A stretch of DNA of 64,000 nucleotides from Streptosporangium saharense (GTDB lineage Bacteria; Actinomycetota; Actinomycetes; Streptosporangiales; Streptosporangiaceae): the NCBI RefSeq assembly GCF_014203715.1, contig NZ_JACHJP010000004.1, positions 496,001 to 560,000 of the forward strand, given 5' to 3'. The first letter of the stretch is position 1. Every line of letters starts with the position of its first letter. A model generated the notes under the pieces. It ran no database searches, was not told where the DNA came from, and worked only from the letters and a program-made list of their open reading frames with translations. Below are positions 34,423-40,953 of this stretch, in pieces. A program made the translations under genes and the position numbers.

Positions 34423-34432
34423 ACTACTGGGG

Positions 34433-34591
34433 TCACGAACGGGGCAGGCGAACCTCCAGGTAGACGCGGACCTGACGGCTGTTGCCCCGCGACGCGTACG
34501 GGTCGGAGACCTCGACGACGTCGAAGGTCTCCTCGATCTTCTTCGTGGCCTGGGCGACCTCATCGGGCATGCCGAAAAGACGGATCTTCAA
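34433..34591 (-). CDS. 52-residue AICE protein (KIRLFG... type)
   Basis: Starts at TTG 34591 with AAAGGA nearby: MKIRLFGMPDEVAQATKKI, then FDVVEVSDPYASRGNS and QVRVYLEVRL. This compact alpha/beta pattern (strand-helix-strand-strand) recurs in actinomycete mobile elements; function unknown. Confidence 0.65.
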   Translation of the reverse strand: MKIRLFGMPDEVAQATKKIEETFDVVEVSDPYASRGNSRQVRVYLEVRLPRS

Positions 34592-34645
34592 AGGGTTCCT
34601 TTCAAGGGGGACGGAAGCGCGGTAGGCCAGTGACAGGCCCCGCGG

Positions 34646-34765
34646 CTACTTCTGGGGCTTCACCTGCTGGGGGACACGGCCGGTGCCGTCACAGACGTGA
34701 CACTTCTTGCCGTGGCTGCACCTGCCGTTCACGCAGGCCGTGCAGGCGGTGGTGTCGTCGGGCAC
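34646..34765 (-). CDS. 39-residue CxxC zinc-binding peptide
   Basis: Starts at GTG 34765 behind GAAGGAGGCCC. Contains TACTACVNGRCSHGKKCHVC with DGTGR, a DnaJ-type CxxCxGxG half zinc finger. It follows hairpin element copy A. Confidence 0.65.
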   Translation of the reverse strand: MPDDTTACTACVNGRCSHGKKCHVCDGTGRVPQQVKPQK

Positions 34766-34785
34766 GGGCCTCCTTCACGGTGATC

Positions 34786-34845
34786 GGGAGCGCTCTGCTC
34801 CGGACACGCGCCCGCGCGGGGGCGGGCGCGATCCGCAACCTCAGC
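34786..34845 (-). ncRNA. intercistronic hairpin element, copy A
   Basis: On the minus strand it opens with GCTGAGGTTGCGGATC, whose TGA is the stop of the NUDIX gene. Stem 1 pairs GGATCGCGCCCGC with GCGGGCGCGTGTCC with one bulge. Stem 2 is GGAGC-AGAGC-GCTCC. It ends 20 bases before GTG 34765. Stem 1 differs from copies B, D and E by paired changes (GGAT/GTCC against GGGT/GCCC). Confidence 0.6.
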
Positions 34846-35503
34846 GCTCGTCGAGCAGGTCGCGCAGCAGCGAGACATGCGCGGCGAACACGCTCCCGCC
34901 GACGTCGGCCAGCGCGGCCACCACGGCGCGGTAGCTGTCGGCCCGCACCCACGCGGCGTGGCGGGCGTCGTCGGCGCCGGTCACGGCGGGTAGCTCGGCG
35001 ACCTCGCCCAGGTCCGCGGTCGCAGGCCAGGTGACCATCCACGCCTCATCGGTCGCGCGAGGGTCGGGCACGTACCGGACGGGCAGCACCGTCCAGATCA
35101 CGCCGTCGCCCAGGACGAGGCCGGTCTCCTCTGCCAGCTCACGGATTGCGGCATCCACCGGAGCCTCACCGTCGTCCAGACAGCCGCCGGGGGCGGCCCA
35201 GCCGTGCCCGTCGTCGCGCTCGACCATCAGCAGCCACCGGCCACCGTCGTAGTGGGCGGTGACGAGGGCGTCCGCGGCGACTTTCTCGCCCCAGTGGCCC
35301 AGCTCGCCCCTGCCGTACCGGATGCCGGTCGGGTAGCGGTTCCGGCCGGGGTTGACCGGCCGCCCGTCGATGACCTCGAAGGGGATCGCCGCGGCCTGGA
35401 GGCGCGCGGCCCAGTCGATCCGGCGGGGGTCGCTTTCCTGCTCGGCCCAGCCCTCGCTGACGCCTCGTCCGAGAACGTCGGGGTGGGTGTAGGTGATGCT
35501 CAC
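34841..35503 (-). CDS. NUDIX hydrolase
   Basis: 220 residues from GTG 35503 (AGGAG upstream). The Nudix box GGCLDDGEAPVDAAIRELAE ETGL is intact (G-x5-E-x7-RE-x2-EE-x-G). Enzymes of this fold hydrolyse nucleoside diphosphate derivatives. A long N-terminal extension with RYPTGIRYGRGELGHWGE is unlike housekeeping MutT proteins. Cargo gene of the AICE. Confidence 0.82.
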   Translation of the reverse strand: MSITYTHPDVLGRGVSEGWAEQESDPRRIDWAARLQAAAIPFEVIDGRPVNPGRNRYPTGIRYGRGELGHWGEKVAADALVTAHYDGGRWLLMVERDDGHGWAAPGGCLDDGEAPVDAAIRELAEETGLVLGDGVIWTVLPVRYVPDPRATDEAWMVTWPATADLGEVAELPAVTGADDARHAAWVRADSYRAVVAALADVGGSVFAAHVSLLRDLLDER

Positions 35504-35520
35504 GGTGCTCTCCTTGGGGG

Positions 35521-35718
35521 TCACAGGCCGATGGTGACGTCGCCGGTGATGACGTCGGTCTGGTGGCCGACGCGGGCGTTGCCGGAGCGGATGTTGGTGA
35601 CGGCGCCGGGGGCGGCGTCGGTCTCGGTCTCCTCCGGGGTCGGTCTGTCGTCGGTGGGGGCGACCCGCCCGATCTGAACGGCCAGGTAGCCGCCGGTGGT
35701 GATGTTCGTCTTGCCCAT
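35521..35718 (-). CDS. 65-residue AICE protein
   Basis: From ATG 35718 behind AAGGAG. MGKTNITTGGYLAVQIG, an acidic middle, then NIRSGNARVGHQTDVITGDV. Beta-rich, no cysteine. The repeating polar/hydrophobic C-terminal motif is reminiscent of small phage-like structural peptides. Function unknown. Confidence 0.6.
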   Translation of the reverse strand: MGKTNITTGGYLAVQIGRVAPTDDRPTPEETETDAAPGAVTNIRSGNARVGHQTDVITGDVTIGL

Positions 35719-35740
35719 CTCGATCTCCTTCGCGGGATCA

Positions 35741-35798
35741 GGGAGCGCTCTGCTCCGGGCACTCGCGCGGCTGGCACGGCCGGGCGAGCACCCGCAAC
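35741..35798 (-). ncRNA. intercistronic hairpin element, copy B
   Basis: On the minus strand it starts GTTGCGGGTGC. Stem 1 pairs GGGTGCTCGC with GCGAGTGCCC (10 bp with two GT wobbles). Stem 2 is GGAGC-AGAGC-GCTCC, ending about 22 bases before ATG 35718. Confidence 0.6.
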
Positions 35799-35843
35799 GG
35801 GGCGATCAGATGCGGGGACGGAGGCACTCCCACCGAGGGCGCG

Positions 35844-36326
35844 TCACGTCACGTTCCCGGCGATGATCAGGGCGGTGATGAAGAGCCACGCGTGGTGCCA
35901 GGACTGGTCCAGCTGGTAGGCGCCGGTGCCGGTCGGGGCGAGCATCCGGTCGCCGAGCTGGTAGAACCCGGCCTTGCGCACCCGCATGGCGAGCCGCTCC
36001 AGGGTGACGGCTTGTGTGCGGTCGGGGTGGGGGGCTGACCGGTCGGCCCAGTAGTGGGAGGCGGCATCGGCGCCCAGCGCGATCACCACGGCCGCCGGGG
36101 ACAGCCTCAGGCCGGTCAGCAGGATGAGCGCCAGGAGAGCCCCGAGCTTGGTGGCGGTGAGGGTGAGGACGTGCCGCAGGCACGCCAGCCGCCCGACCAG
36201 GCCGGGGGCGCCCTTGGTCGTGGCCTGACAATGGGTCTGAGCCCAGTGATCCCCCACGGAGTGGCCGGTCCACAGCGCGGCCCACAGCGCGGCGAACGCC
36301 GCCACCGTCAGCATGCTGGTGGTCAT
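35844..36326 (-). CDS. DUF3307-like membrane protein
   Basis: 160 residues from ATG 36326 with three to four membrane helices. WAALWTGHSVGDHWAQTH near the N-terminus and DRMLAPTGTGAYQLDQSWHH late in the sequence resemble DUF3307 membrane proteins, which have conserved histidine/aspartate pairs. Overlaps the WhiB-like gene by 4 bp (ATGA). Confidence 0.6.
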   Translation of the reverse strand: MTTSMLTVAAFAALWAALWTGHSVGDHWAQTHCQATTKGAPGLVGRLACLRHVLTLTATKLGALLALILLTGLRLSPAAVVIALGADAASHYWADRSAPHPDRTQAVTLERLAMRVRKAGFYQLGDRMLAPTGTGAYQLDQSWHHAWLFITALIIAGNVT

Positions 36327-36670
36327 GCTCGCCCCAGCTCGGATGCGGCCGGGACCAGGCCGGTGAACATCCCGTCCCAGTCGGTGGTCTCGGCGTCCAG
36401 ACCCGCCCACACCCCTACCGTGGGGCGCACCCGCAGCGCGCGGGCCAGGCACAGCACCCGCACCGGGCACTCGGCGCAGACCTCGACGGCGACCTGCACC
36501 CGCGCGGTCCGCTCCTCGGGCGCCTCGGGGGCGCTCTCGGGGTCGGGACCGGTGTGCAGCTCGGGGCAGGTGCACAACGCGCCATCGGCCAGCTCAGCGG
36601 GCAGATCAGCGACGGCATCGAACAACGCCGCAGATGCGGCGGGGACAACAGGGGTACAGGTCAAGGGCAT
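36323..36670 (-). CDS. WhiB-family iron-sulphur regulator
   Basis: 115 residues. Cysteines at 33/35 and 65, 68, 74 (CAECPVRVLC) are followed by the VGVWAG turn, the G[VI]W-type signature of WhiB proteins. These bind a 4Fe-4S cluster and act with sigma factors in actinobacteria. An element-encoded WhiB may time transfer with development. The C-terminal basic tail is short, which is unusual. Confidence 0.82.
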   Translation of the reverse strand: MPLTCTPVVPAASAALFDAVADLPAELADGALCTCPELHTGPDPESAPEAPEERTARVQVAVEVCAECPVRVLCLARALRVRPTVGVWAGLDAETTDWDGMFTGLVPAASELGRA

Positions 36671-36711
36671 AGCGGTCCTTTCAAACGGTCGTCTCAGACG
36701 CGATCAGGGGG

Positions 36712-36807
36712 CTACTTGAGAAGCGCGTTCATGAGCGCGATCAGGCCGACGTTGGCCAGGACGAACGCCAGCGCGAACGCGAGCATGGTGAAAGCGGTAG
36801 GACGCAT
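36712..36807 (-). CDS. 31-residue single-span membrane peptide
   Basis: ATG 36807 with GGGAG nine bases upstream: MRPTAFTMLAFALAFVLANV followed by GLIALMNALLK, essentially one membrane helix. It follows hairpin element copy C. Too small for homology inference. Confidence 0.55.
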   Translation of the reverse strand: MRPTAFTMLAFALAFVLANVGLIALMNALLK

Positions 36808-36827
36808 GACGGTCATCTCCCTCAGGT

Positions 36828-36896
36828 GGAGAGCGCCGGTCTGACGCTCCGGACACGCGCCCGCACAGGGGCGGGCGCGATCCGCAACCTCAGCGC
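36828..36896 (-). ncRNA. intercistronic hairpin element, copy C
   Basis: Minus strand: GCTGAGGTTGCGGATC (TGA is the stop of the gene at 36890), stem 1 GGATCGCGCCCGC with GCGGGCGCGTGTCC, and stem 2 GGAGCG with CGCTCTCC around a longer loop. It ends about 20 bases before ATG 36807. Stem 2 differs in length from copies A, B and D but is still paired. Confidence 0.6.
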
Positions 36897-37093
36897 CGTT
36901 CGTTCTTCTGGCGCCTCTGCAACATCTCCTCGACACGCTTGCGGGCCAGGTCACGGGCCCGTGCGTTGCCGCCGTACTGCTCCAGCTCGCGCGCTTCCTT
37001 CTGCTGCCGGACGAGCTCTCCGCGGGCCTTGTCGCGCAACTCCTCGTCGGCGAAGTCCTGTAGGGAGGTGCGGTAATCGGGCTTCTTGGCCAT
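36890..37093 (-). CDS. 67-residue highly charged helical protein
   Basis: ATG 37093 behind GAAGGAG. MAKKPDYRTSLQDFADEELR then a continuous helix to MLQRRQKNERR. Likely a coiled coil or RNA/DNA-binding helix; no known family. Confidence 0.6.
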   Translation of the reverse strand: MAKKPDYRTSLQDFADEELRDKARGELVRQQKEARELEQYGGNARARDLARKRVEEMLQRRQKNERR

Positions 37094-37113
37094 GCCGGTC
37101 TCCTTCGGGCGAA

Positions 37114-37176
37114 GGGAGCGCTCTGCTCCGGGCACCGGCCCGACCAGGTGGCCGGGCGGGCACCCGCAGCCTCAGC
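37114..37176 (-). ncRNA. intercistronic hairpin element, copy D
   Basis: Minus strand: GGCTGAGGCTGCGGG, where TGA is the stop of the gene at 37172. Stem 1 is GGGTGCC(C)GCCCGGCCA with TGGTCGGGCCGGTGCCC, a long stem with one C-C mismatch. Stem 2 is GGAGC-AGAGC-GCTCC, ending 20 bases before ATG 37093. Confidence 0.6.
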
Positions 37177-37396
37177 CCTCCTCCAAGGCGCAAAGGCACT
37201 CGTCGCAGCAGATACGGCGGTCCCAGACCGTTCCGGCCACGAACGCGGTGACCGCCGCGACGCCGTACAAGGCGGGCACGGCGAAGGTGACCGCGAGGGC
37301 GAGGGCGATCACGGCCAAGGCGGTCAGGACGACACAGCGGGGAGTCAGCCCCAGCTCGGCGGCCAGCTTGCCGCCCTTCGTGGGCATCGAACCCAT
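37172..37396 (-). CDS. 74-residue two-span membrane protein with C-terminal cysteines
   Basis: ATG 37396 behind GAGGAG. Two membrane helices (about 17-37 and 38-56) and a CCDECLC cluster near the end that may bind a metal. In the AICE train. Confidence 0.6.
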   Translation of the reverse strand: MGSMPTKGGKLAAELGLTPRCVVLTALAVIALALAVTFAVPALYGVAAVTAFVAGTVWDRRICCDECLCALEEG

Positions 37397-37423
37397 GACG
37401 ATCTCCTCGGTGGGGTCGGCGGT

Positions 37424-37486
37424 GGGGAGCGGCTGCTCCGGGCACCCGCCCACCCCGGTCGAGGTGGTGGGCGAGCACCCGCAACA
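37424..37486 (-). ncRNA. intercistronic hairpin element, copy E
   Basis: Minus strand: TGTTGCGGGTGC. Stem 1 pairs GGGTGCTCGCCCACC with GGTGGGCGGGTGCCC over 15 positions (all pair if GT is allowed). Stem 2 is GGAGC-AGCC-GCTCC, ending about 27 bases before ATG 37396. Confidence 0.6.
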
Positions 37487-37491
37487 GGCGG

Positions 37492-37731
37492 TCAGCCGAT
37501 CCAGCGGCGCAGCCCCTTGGGAGGGGCACCGGCCCGTTGGAGAGCGGATTCGCGGTAGGCGGCGGCCTTGCGGCGGCCCACCGCCTTCTCCAGCTCGGCG
37601 GCGGCCTTCTCCCGCTGGACCCTGGTCACGCCGAGCCCCTCGGCGGCCTCGGCCAGCTGACCGAAGTACGTGGCATCGCTGGAGGCTTTCTTGGCCTTGG
37701 CCAGCTGCTCGGGCGACATCCGGCTACGCAC
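37492..37731 (-). CDS. small helical basic protein
   Basis: From GTG 37731 (ATG 37719 also possible): MSPEQLAKAKKASSDATYFG then QREKAAAELEKAVGRRKAAA. The GTG overlaps the stop of the 40-residue ORF upstream (37724-37726). Helical, DNA-binding-like charge pattern; no family. Confidence 0.55.
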   Translation of the reverse strand: MRSRMSPEQLAKAKKASSDATYFGQLAEAAEGLGVTRVQREKAAAELEKAVGRRKAAAYRESALQRAGAPPKGLRRWIG

Positions 37732-37846
37732 CCTTGCCCCCCTTGCCCTCGGTCTTGTCCTTGTCGTCGGCCGACTGCTGGACCATGGCGCTGTCCAGGG
37801 CGTTCTGGGCAATGAGAAGGGCGGCGAGCCGCTCGGCGGGCGTCAC
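37724..37846 (-). CDS. 40-residue acidic/lysine-rich peptide
   Basis: Starts at GTG 37846: MTPAERLAALLIAQNALDSA, then a DDKDKTEGKGGKG tail. Its start overlaps the stop of the 66-residue ORF upstream (GTGA), and its stop overlaps the GTG of the gene downstream. Confidence 0.5.
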   Translation of the reverse strand: MTPAERLAALLIAQNALDSAMVQQSADDKDKTEGKGGKGA

Positions 37847-38043
37847 GACTTCGCCCCCTCGGCGATCGCCAGCCAGCGCGGGTCATGCGCGCCACTCACG
37901 TAGTCACGCAGGTCACCGAGGAAGACAGAGGAGTCACGGGCTCCGGCTCGAATCTGTGGGTCGTCGGCCCCGCAGAGCTGGCAGCCGTCCACGTGCTCGG
38001 CCAGCTGCTCACGGGTCATCCGGCTGACGTCGGGGGCGCTCAC
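37843..38043 (-). CDS. 66-residue protein with CxxC motif
   Basis: From GTG 38043: MSAPDVSRMTREQLAEHVDG, CQLCGADDP, then VFLGDLRDYVSGAHDPRWLA. One possible zinc knuckle. It overlaps its neighbours by GTGA on both sides. Confidence 0.55.
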   Translation of the reverse strand: MSAPDVSRMTREQLAEHVDGCQLCGADDPQIRAGARDSSVFLGDLRDYVSGAHDPRWLAIAEGAKS

Positions 38044-38216
38044 TTCTTGCCGCCCTTCCCGCCCTTGGGGGCCAGGACGGGCAGGCCCCGCTCCACCCGG
38101 AGCTGGGCGTCGTAGGCGTCGCGCATGGTCTTCGCCTCACCGGACTCGGTGAACAGGACCCCGCCGCGGCTGAGCAGCCTGCCGGGGCTGTTGGCGGGGG
38201 GCTTGGGGTGCGTCAT
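38040..38216 (-). CDS. 58-residue basic protein, first of four overlapping tiny ORFs
   Basis: ATG 38216 with AAGGAG upstream: MTHPKPPANSPGRLLSRGGV, then MRDAYDAQLRVERGLPVLAP and a KGGKGGKK tail. It heads the chain 38216 to 37492 in which each start overlaps the previous stop. Confidence 0.55.
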   Translation of the reverse strand: MTHPKPPANSPGRLLSRGGVLFTESGEAKTMRDAYDAQLRVERGLPVLAPKGGKGGKK

Positions 38217-38242
38217 GATGAATGCGCTCCTTGTACGGAGAC

Positions 38243-38282
38243 GAGGGCGGCCCCGGGTCTTGGCGGATTGGGGGTCGCCCTC
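38243..38282 (-). promoter_or_regulatory. leader hairpin, family 2 (second copy)
   Basis: GAGGGCG (38243-38249) pairs with CGCCCTC (38276-38282), with an inner CCCC/GGGG. The loop on the minus strand contains ATCCGCCAAGAC, as in the hairpin at 31760-31803. It lies 27 bases upstream of ATG 38216. Confidence 0.55.
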
Positions 38283-38308
38283 AGCGGTTACCGGCCGGAC
38301 GGCCGGAG

Positions 38309-38352
38309 CGCCCCGGCAGGGAGTCGAACCCTGCCTTTCGACCATCGGGGCT
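38309..38352 (-). other. tRNA-like T-arm remnant
   Basis: On the minus strand GGCAGGG-TTCGACT-CCCTGCC is a 7-bp stem with the exact tRNA T-loop, followed by CGGGGCG, which can pair with a GCCCCG upstream (38346-38351). D- and anticodon arms are missing, so it is not a tRNA gene. It may be a tRNA 3'-end relic from an older integration site. Confidence 0.4.
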
Positions 38353-38366
38353 GAAAGGTCGGCGGC

Positions 38367-39227
38367 TCAGATCACCGGCGCCGCGTAGCGAACGCCACGC
38401 GAGCCGGTCAAAGCCGACGCCAGACGAGGCGTATACACGTCGCCCCTGGTGGAACGGGCCTCCACGACCAGGCCGCCCTCGCCGAGAGCGGCCAGGTCAG
38501 CGGTCGCGGTCACGGTGACGTCGCCCGAGGTGGACGCCGCGCAGAGGCGGCCGGGCCGGGACGCGGTCACCGTGATGTCGCCCGAGGTCGTGGTCAGCCG
38601 ACCCGACCCGCCGAAGTCGGTGATCTGGATGTCACCTGAGGTGGATCGCAGCACGGCGACCGTGGTACGGCCGATCCGGATGTCACCGGACTTGGTGCTC
38701 ACGCTGACCCCGTCCGCGTCCCCGACGCGCACGTCACCGGACGTGGTGGTGGCGGTGAGCGACCGGACGGTGTCGGCGGTCAGGTCCCCGGAGACGCTCT
38801 CGAAGTCGAGCGTCTCCAGGAGGCCGCGGGTGCGGACGTCGGCGGAGCGGGTCTCCACCCGCAGGGCCGATCGGCGCGGCAGACGGATCGTGGCGCGAAC
38901 ACCCCCGCCACCGGTGATGACGATGCCTTCACCGAGGAAAACCATGTCGGCGTCGATCACGAGGCCGGTCACCACGGTGTTTCGGCTGATGACGGTCACG
39001 GTGTCGTGCTCCGGGGCGGGGACGTGCAGACGCACGACGGAGCCGCGGGTGGTCAGGGTGGCGTCCGCGATGGCGCGGGCGGCCGGGCTGTCGGCGGTGG
39101 CTTCGAGGGCGATCTCGACGTGGTCGATGTCGTCGGCGATCACCTCGACGGCCCCGTCCGGCATGGCCAACTCGAAGACGAGATCGGCCAGGAGCGGGGC
39201 GGACAAAGTCCGCGTGGTCATGGTCAT
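38367..39227 (-). CDS. DUF4097 (putative adhesin-like) beta-repeat protein
   Basis: 286 residues from ATG 39227. The C-terminal two thirds are repeated short strands with SGD(I/V/L)-type turns (VSGDLTADTV, TSGDVRVGDA, KSGDIRIGRT, TSGDIQITDF, TSGDITVTAS, TSGDVTVTAT). This right-handed beta-helix-like signature is that of DUF4097. No signal peptide or membrane anchor, so it is cytoplasmic. It is divergent from the GntR gene and shares its operator region. Confidence 0.8.
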   Translation of the reverse strand: MTMTTRTLSAPLLADLVFELAMPDGAVEVIADDIDHVEIALEATADSPAARAIADATLTTRGSVVRLHVPAPEHDTVTVISRNTVVTGLVIDADMVFLGEGIVITGGGGVRATIRLPRRSALRVETRSADVRTRGLLETLDFESVSGDLTADTVRSLTATTTSGDVRVGDADGVSVSTKSGDIRIGRTTVAVLRSTSGDIQITDFGGSGRLTTTSGDITVTASRPGRLCAASTSGDVTVTATADLAALGEGGLVVEARSTRGDVYTPRLASALTGSRGVRYAAPVI

Positions 39228-39415
39228 GATGCTCCTTGATGGAGTCGAAACGATGGATCATGCGCAGGCGTTTTCCCTGCGTAGGCCGCCTTTTGTCGGG
39301 GAGGCGGTGGCCCACGTCTTGAGTTGTCAGGCATCGAGTGCGACAGCCTGCTGGGCGCGCGGCACGAGAGCCGCCTTCCCTGGCTTCCAGCTGTGCGGGA
39401 CTGCGTTGCCAGGAA

Positions 39416-39451
39416 CCTAACAGTTGAATGGGCTAGCTATCAACTGTTAGG
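39416..39451. promoter_or_regulatory. 12-bp inverted repeat, probable GntR operator 1
   Basis: CCTAACAGTTGA (39416-39427) and TCAACTGTTAGG (39440-39451) are perfect complements 12 bp apart. They lie between the divergent DUF4097 and GntR genes. A second related site is at 39498. Confidence 0.65.
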
Positions 39452-39497
39452 TCTCAAGATTTTTTTAGAGAGGCTTCTGAGCAGGCAAAATGCGCCT

Positions 39498-39511
39498 CTA
39501 TCAACTGATAG
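39498..39511. promoter_or_regulatory. palindrome CTATCA-AC-TGATAG, probable GntR operator 2
   Basis: Six-base arms around AC; it shares the TCAACTG word with operator 1. It lies 43 bp upstream of the GntR-kinase ATG at 39555, a typical autorepression position. Confidence 0.6.
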
Positions 39512-39554
39512 ATAGGCTGGCGGTACACCTGGCCAGCGGAAGGATCATCGGCAC

Positions 39555-40409
39555 ATGGCAGCCTCACGAGAGCGGCTCAATCGCTCCCAGTCCTTGCATC
39601 AGCAGGTAGCCCGAACCATCCGCAACGACATCGCGGCTGGCGTGCTTCGACACGGCCAAGCGCTGCCATCGTCACGTGTGCTGGCGCAGGAGTGGGGGGT
39701 CAGCGTCTTCACGATCACCGAGGCCATGAAGGTGCTGGCCGAAGAAGGCATCGTGCTCAACCAGTCCAGATCAAAGCGCGTCGTCAATGCTCCTGATCAG
39801 ACGCTCAGGAATGATCTGCGCGCGCAAAATCCGCACGTAATTATCATCGGCGGATATGCGGGCAGCGGAAAGACTGAGCTGGGCAGAATTCTTGCTAGAG
39901 AAACAGGCTGGTCCATGCTCGACAAGGACACGATTACACGCCCTGTCGTTGAAGCTGCTCTAGAGATTCTCGACCTCTCCCCGAACGACCGAGAATCTGA
40001 GGACTATCTCACCAAGATACGCCCCCGCGAGTATGAAGCACTGATGGCGGCGGTGGAAGAGAATCTAGCCTGCGGCAATAGTGTCATCGCAACCGCGCCG
40101 TTCATTCGAGAGTTTAATGACGCCGCATGGCTAGCGCGGACAGAGGCTTCCTTCGCTTCCAAAAATGCGGCAATATCGCTGGTTTGGGTCTATTGTGACC
40201 CAAATACCATGCACACTTACATTCGGCATCGTGGTGCGGCTCGTGATGCCGCAAAGCTGGGGAACTGGTCAGGCTACCTATCGGGCATTGACGTGGCATT
40301 CCGTCCGGCGGTTCCTCATAGCGTGATCGACAATAGTGTGTCCAGTGAGCCCTTGCAGAATCAGGCACGTAATCTCCTTAAGGAGATTATTAATACGAAG
40401 GAAAGTTGA
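39555..40409 (+). CDS. GntR-type regulator fused to a P-loop kinase-like domain
   Basis: 284 residues. Residues 1-75 are a GntR winged helix (GVLRHGQALPSSRVLAQEWG then VSVFTITEAMKVLAEEGIV). From about 95 a P-loop domain begins IIIGGYAGSGKTELGRILA, with a LDKDTITRP segment and a LVWVYCDP strand. The fusion suggests that DNA binding responds to a nucleotide or phosphorylated ligand, and it may be the element's KorSA-like repressor (inference). GC is lower here than in the rest of the element. It overlaps the next gene by one base. Confidence 0.75.
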   Translation: MAASRERLNRSQSLHQQVARTIRNDIAAGVLRHGQALPSSRVLAQEWGVSVFTITEAMKVLAEEGIVLNQSRSKRVVNAPDQTLRNDLRAQNPHVIIIGGYAGSGKTELGRILARETGWSMLDKDTITRPVVEAALEILDLSPNDRESEDYLTKIRPREYEALMAAVEENLACGNSVIATAPFIREFNDAAWLARTEASFASKNAAISLVWVYCDPNTMHTYIRHRGAARDAAKLGNWSGYLSGIDVAFRPAVPHSVIDNSVSSEPLQNQARNLLKEIINTKES

Positions 40410-40942
40410 TGCCAGGCATCGTCCTCTACGGCCCACCGGCAGCTGGGAAAGACACGATCACAACGGAACTCGAAAAGCTTGATAGGCGCTATCAGGCGTT
40501 CGCTCGACTCAAGTCCGGAGGTGGTCGCACTCGCGGATATCGCATCACGACCGATGCCGCCATTGCGGAACTCCGGGAGGGGGGTGATGCCATCTGGGAA
40601 AATAGCCGATATGGGGCTACCTACGTAGTCGATCGCCCCGGATTGGCACAAAGTCTCGAAGAGGGAATCCCCGTGGTTCACCTTGGACAGGTTGAAGCTG
40701 TCAGCAGGATTACCGAATCAATTCCTGACAGGTGGCTGGTGGTGTCCCTTTGGTGCCCCCGGGATGTAGCCGAGGAGAGAATTGTCGCCCGTGGATCGAC
40801 CGACCTAGCAGAGCGACTGTACGCCTGGGATGCAACAGGGCCTCTCGTCGGTGCGGACCTAGCCATTAACACGGCCAAGGTTTCACCTGAGCAAGCGGCG
40901 CAACTGATCGACACTGAGGTGCGCAGGGTTGCGGACCTGTAA
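40409..40942 (+). CDS. guanylate-kinase-like nucleotide kinase
   Basis: 177 residues from ATG 40409. IVLYGPPAAGKDTITTELEK is a P-loop at the N-terminus. RTRGYRITTD and ENSRYGATYVVDRPGL sit where guanylate kinase binds GMP, and a C-terminal LID-like RLYAWDATGP follows. It is part of a three-gene operon with the GntR-kinase and a HAD phosphatase. A role in making or sensing a nucleotide signal is possible. Confidence 0.72.
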   Translation: MPGIVLYGPPAAGKDTITTELEKLDRRYQAFARLKSGGGRTRGYRITTDAAIAELREGGDAIWENSRYGATYVVDRPGLAQSLEEGIPVVHLGQVEAVSRITESIPDRWLVVSLWCPRDVAEERIVARGSTDLAERLYAWDATGPLVGADLAINTAKVSPEQAAQLIDTEVRRVADL

Positions 40943-40953
40943 AGTACGCGCTT

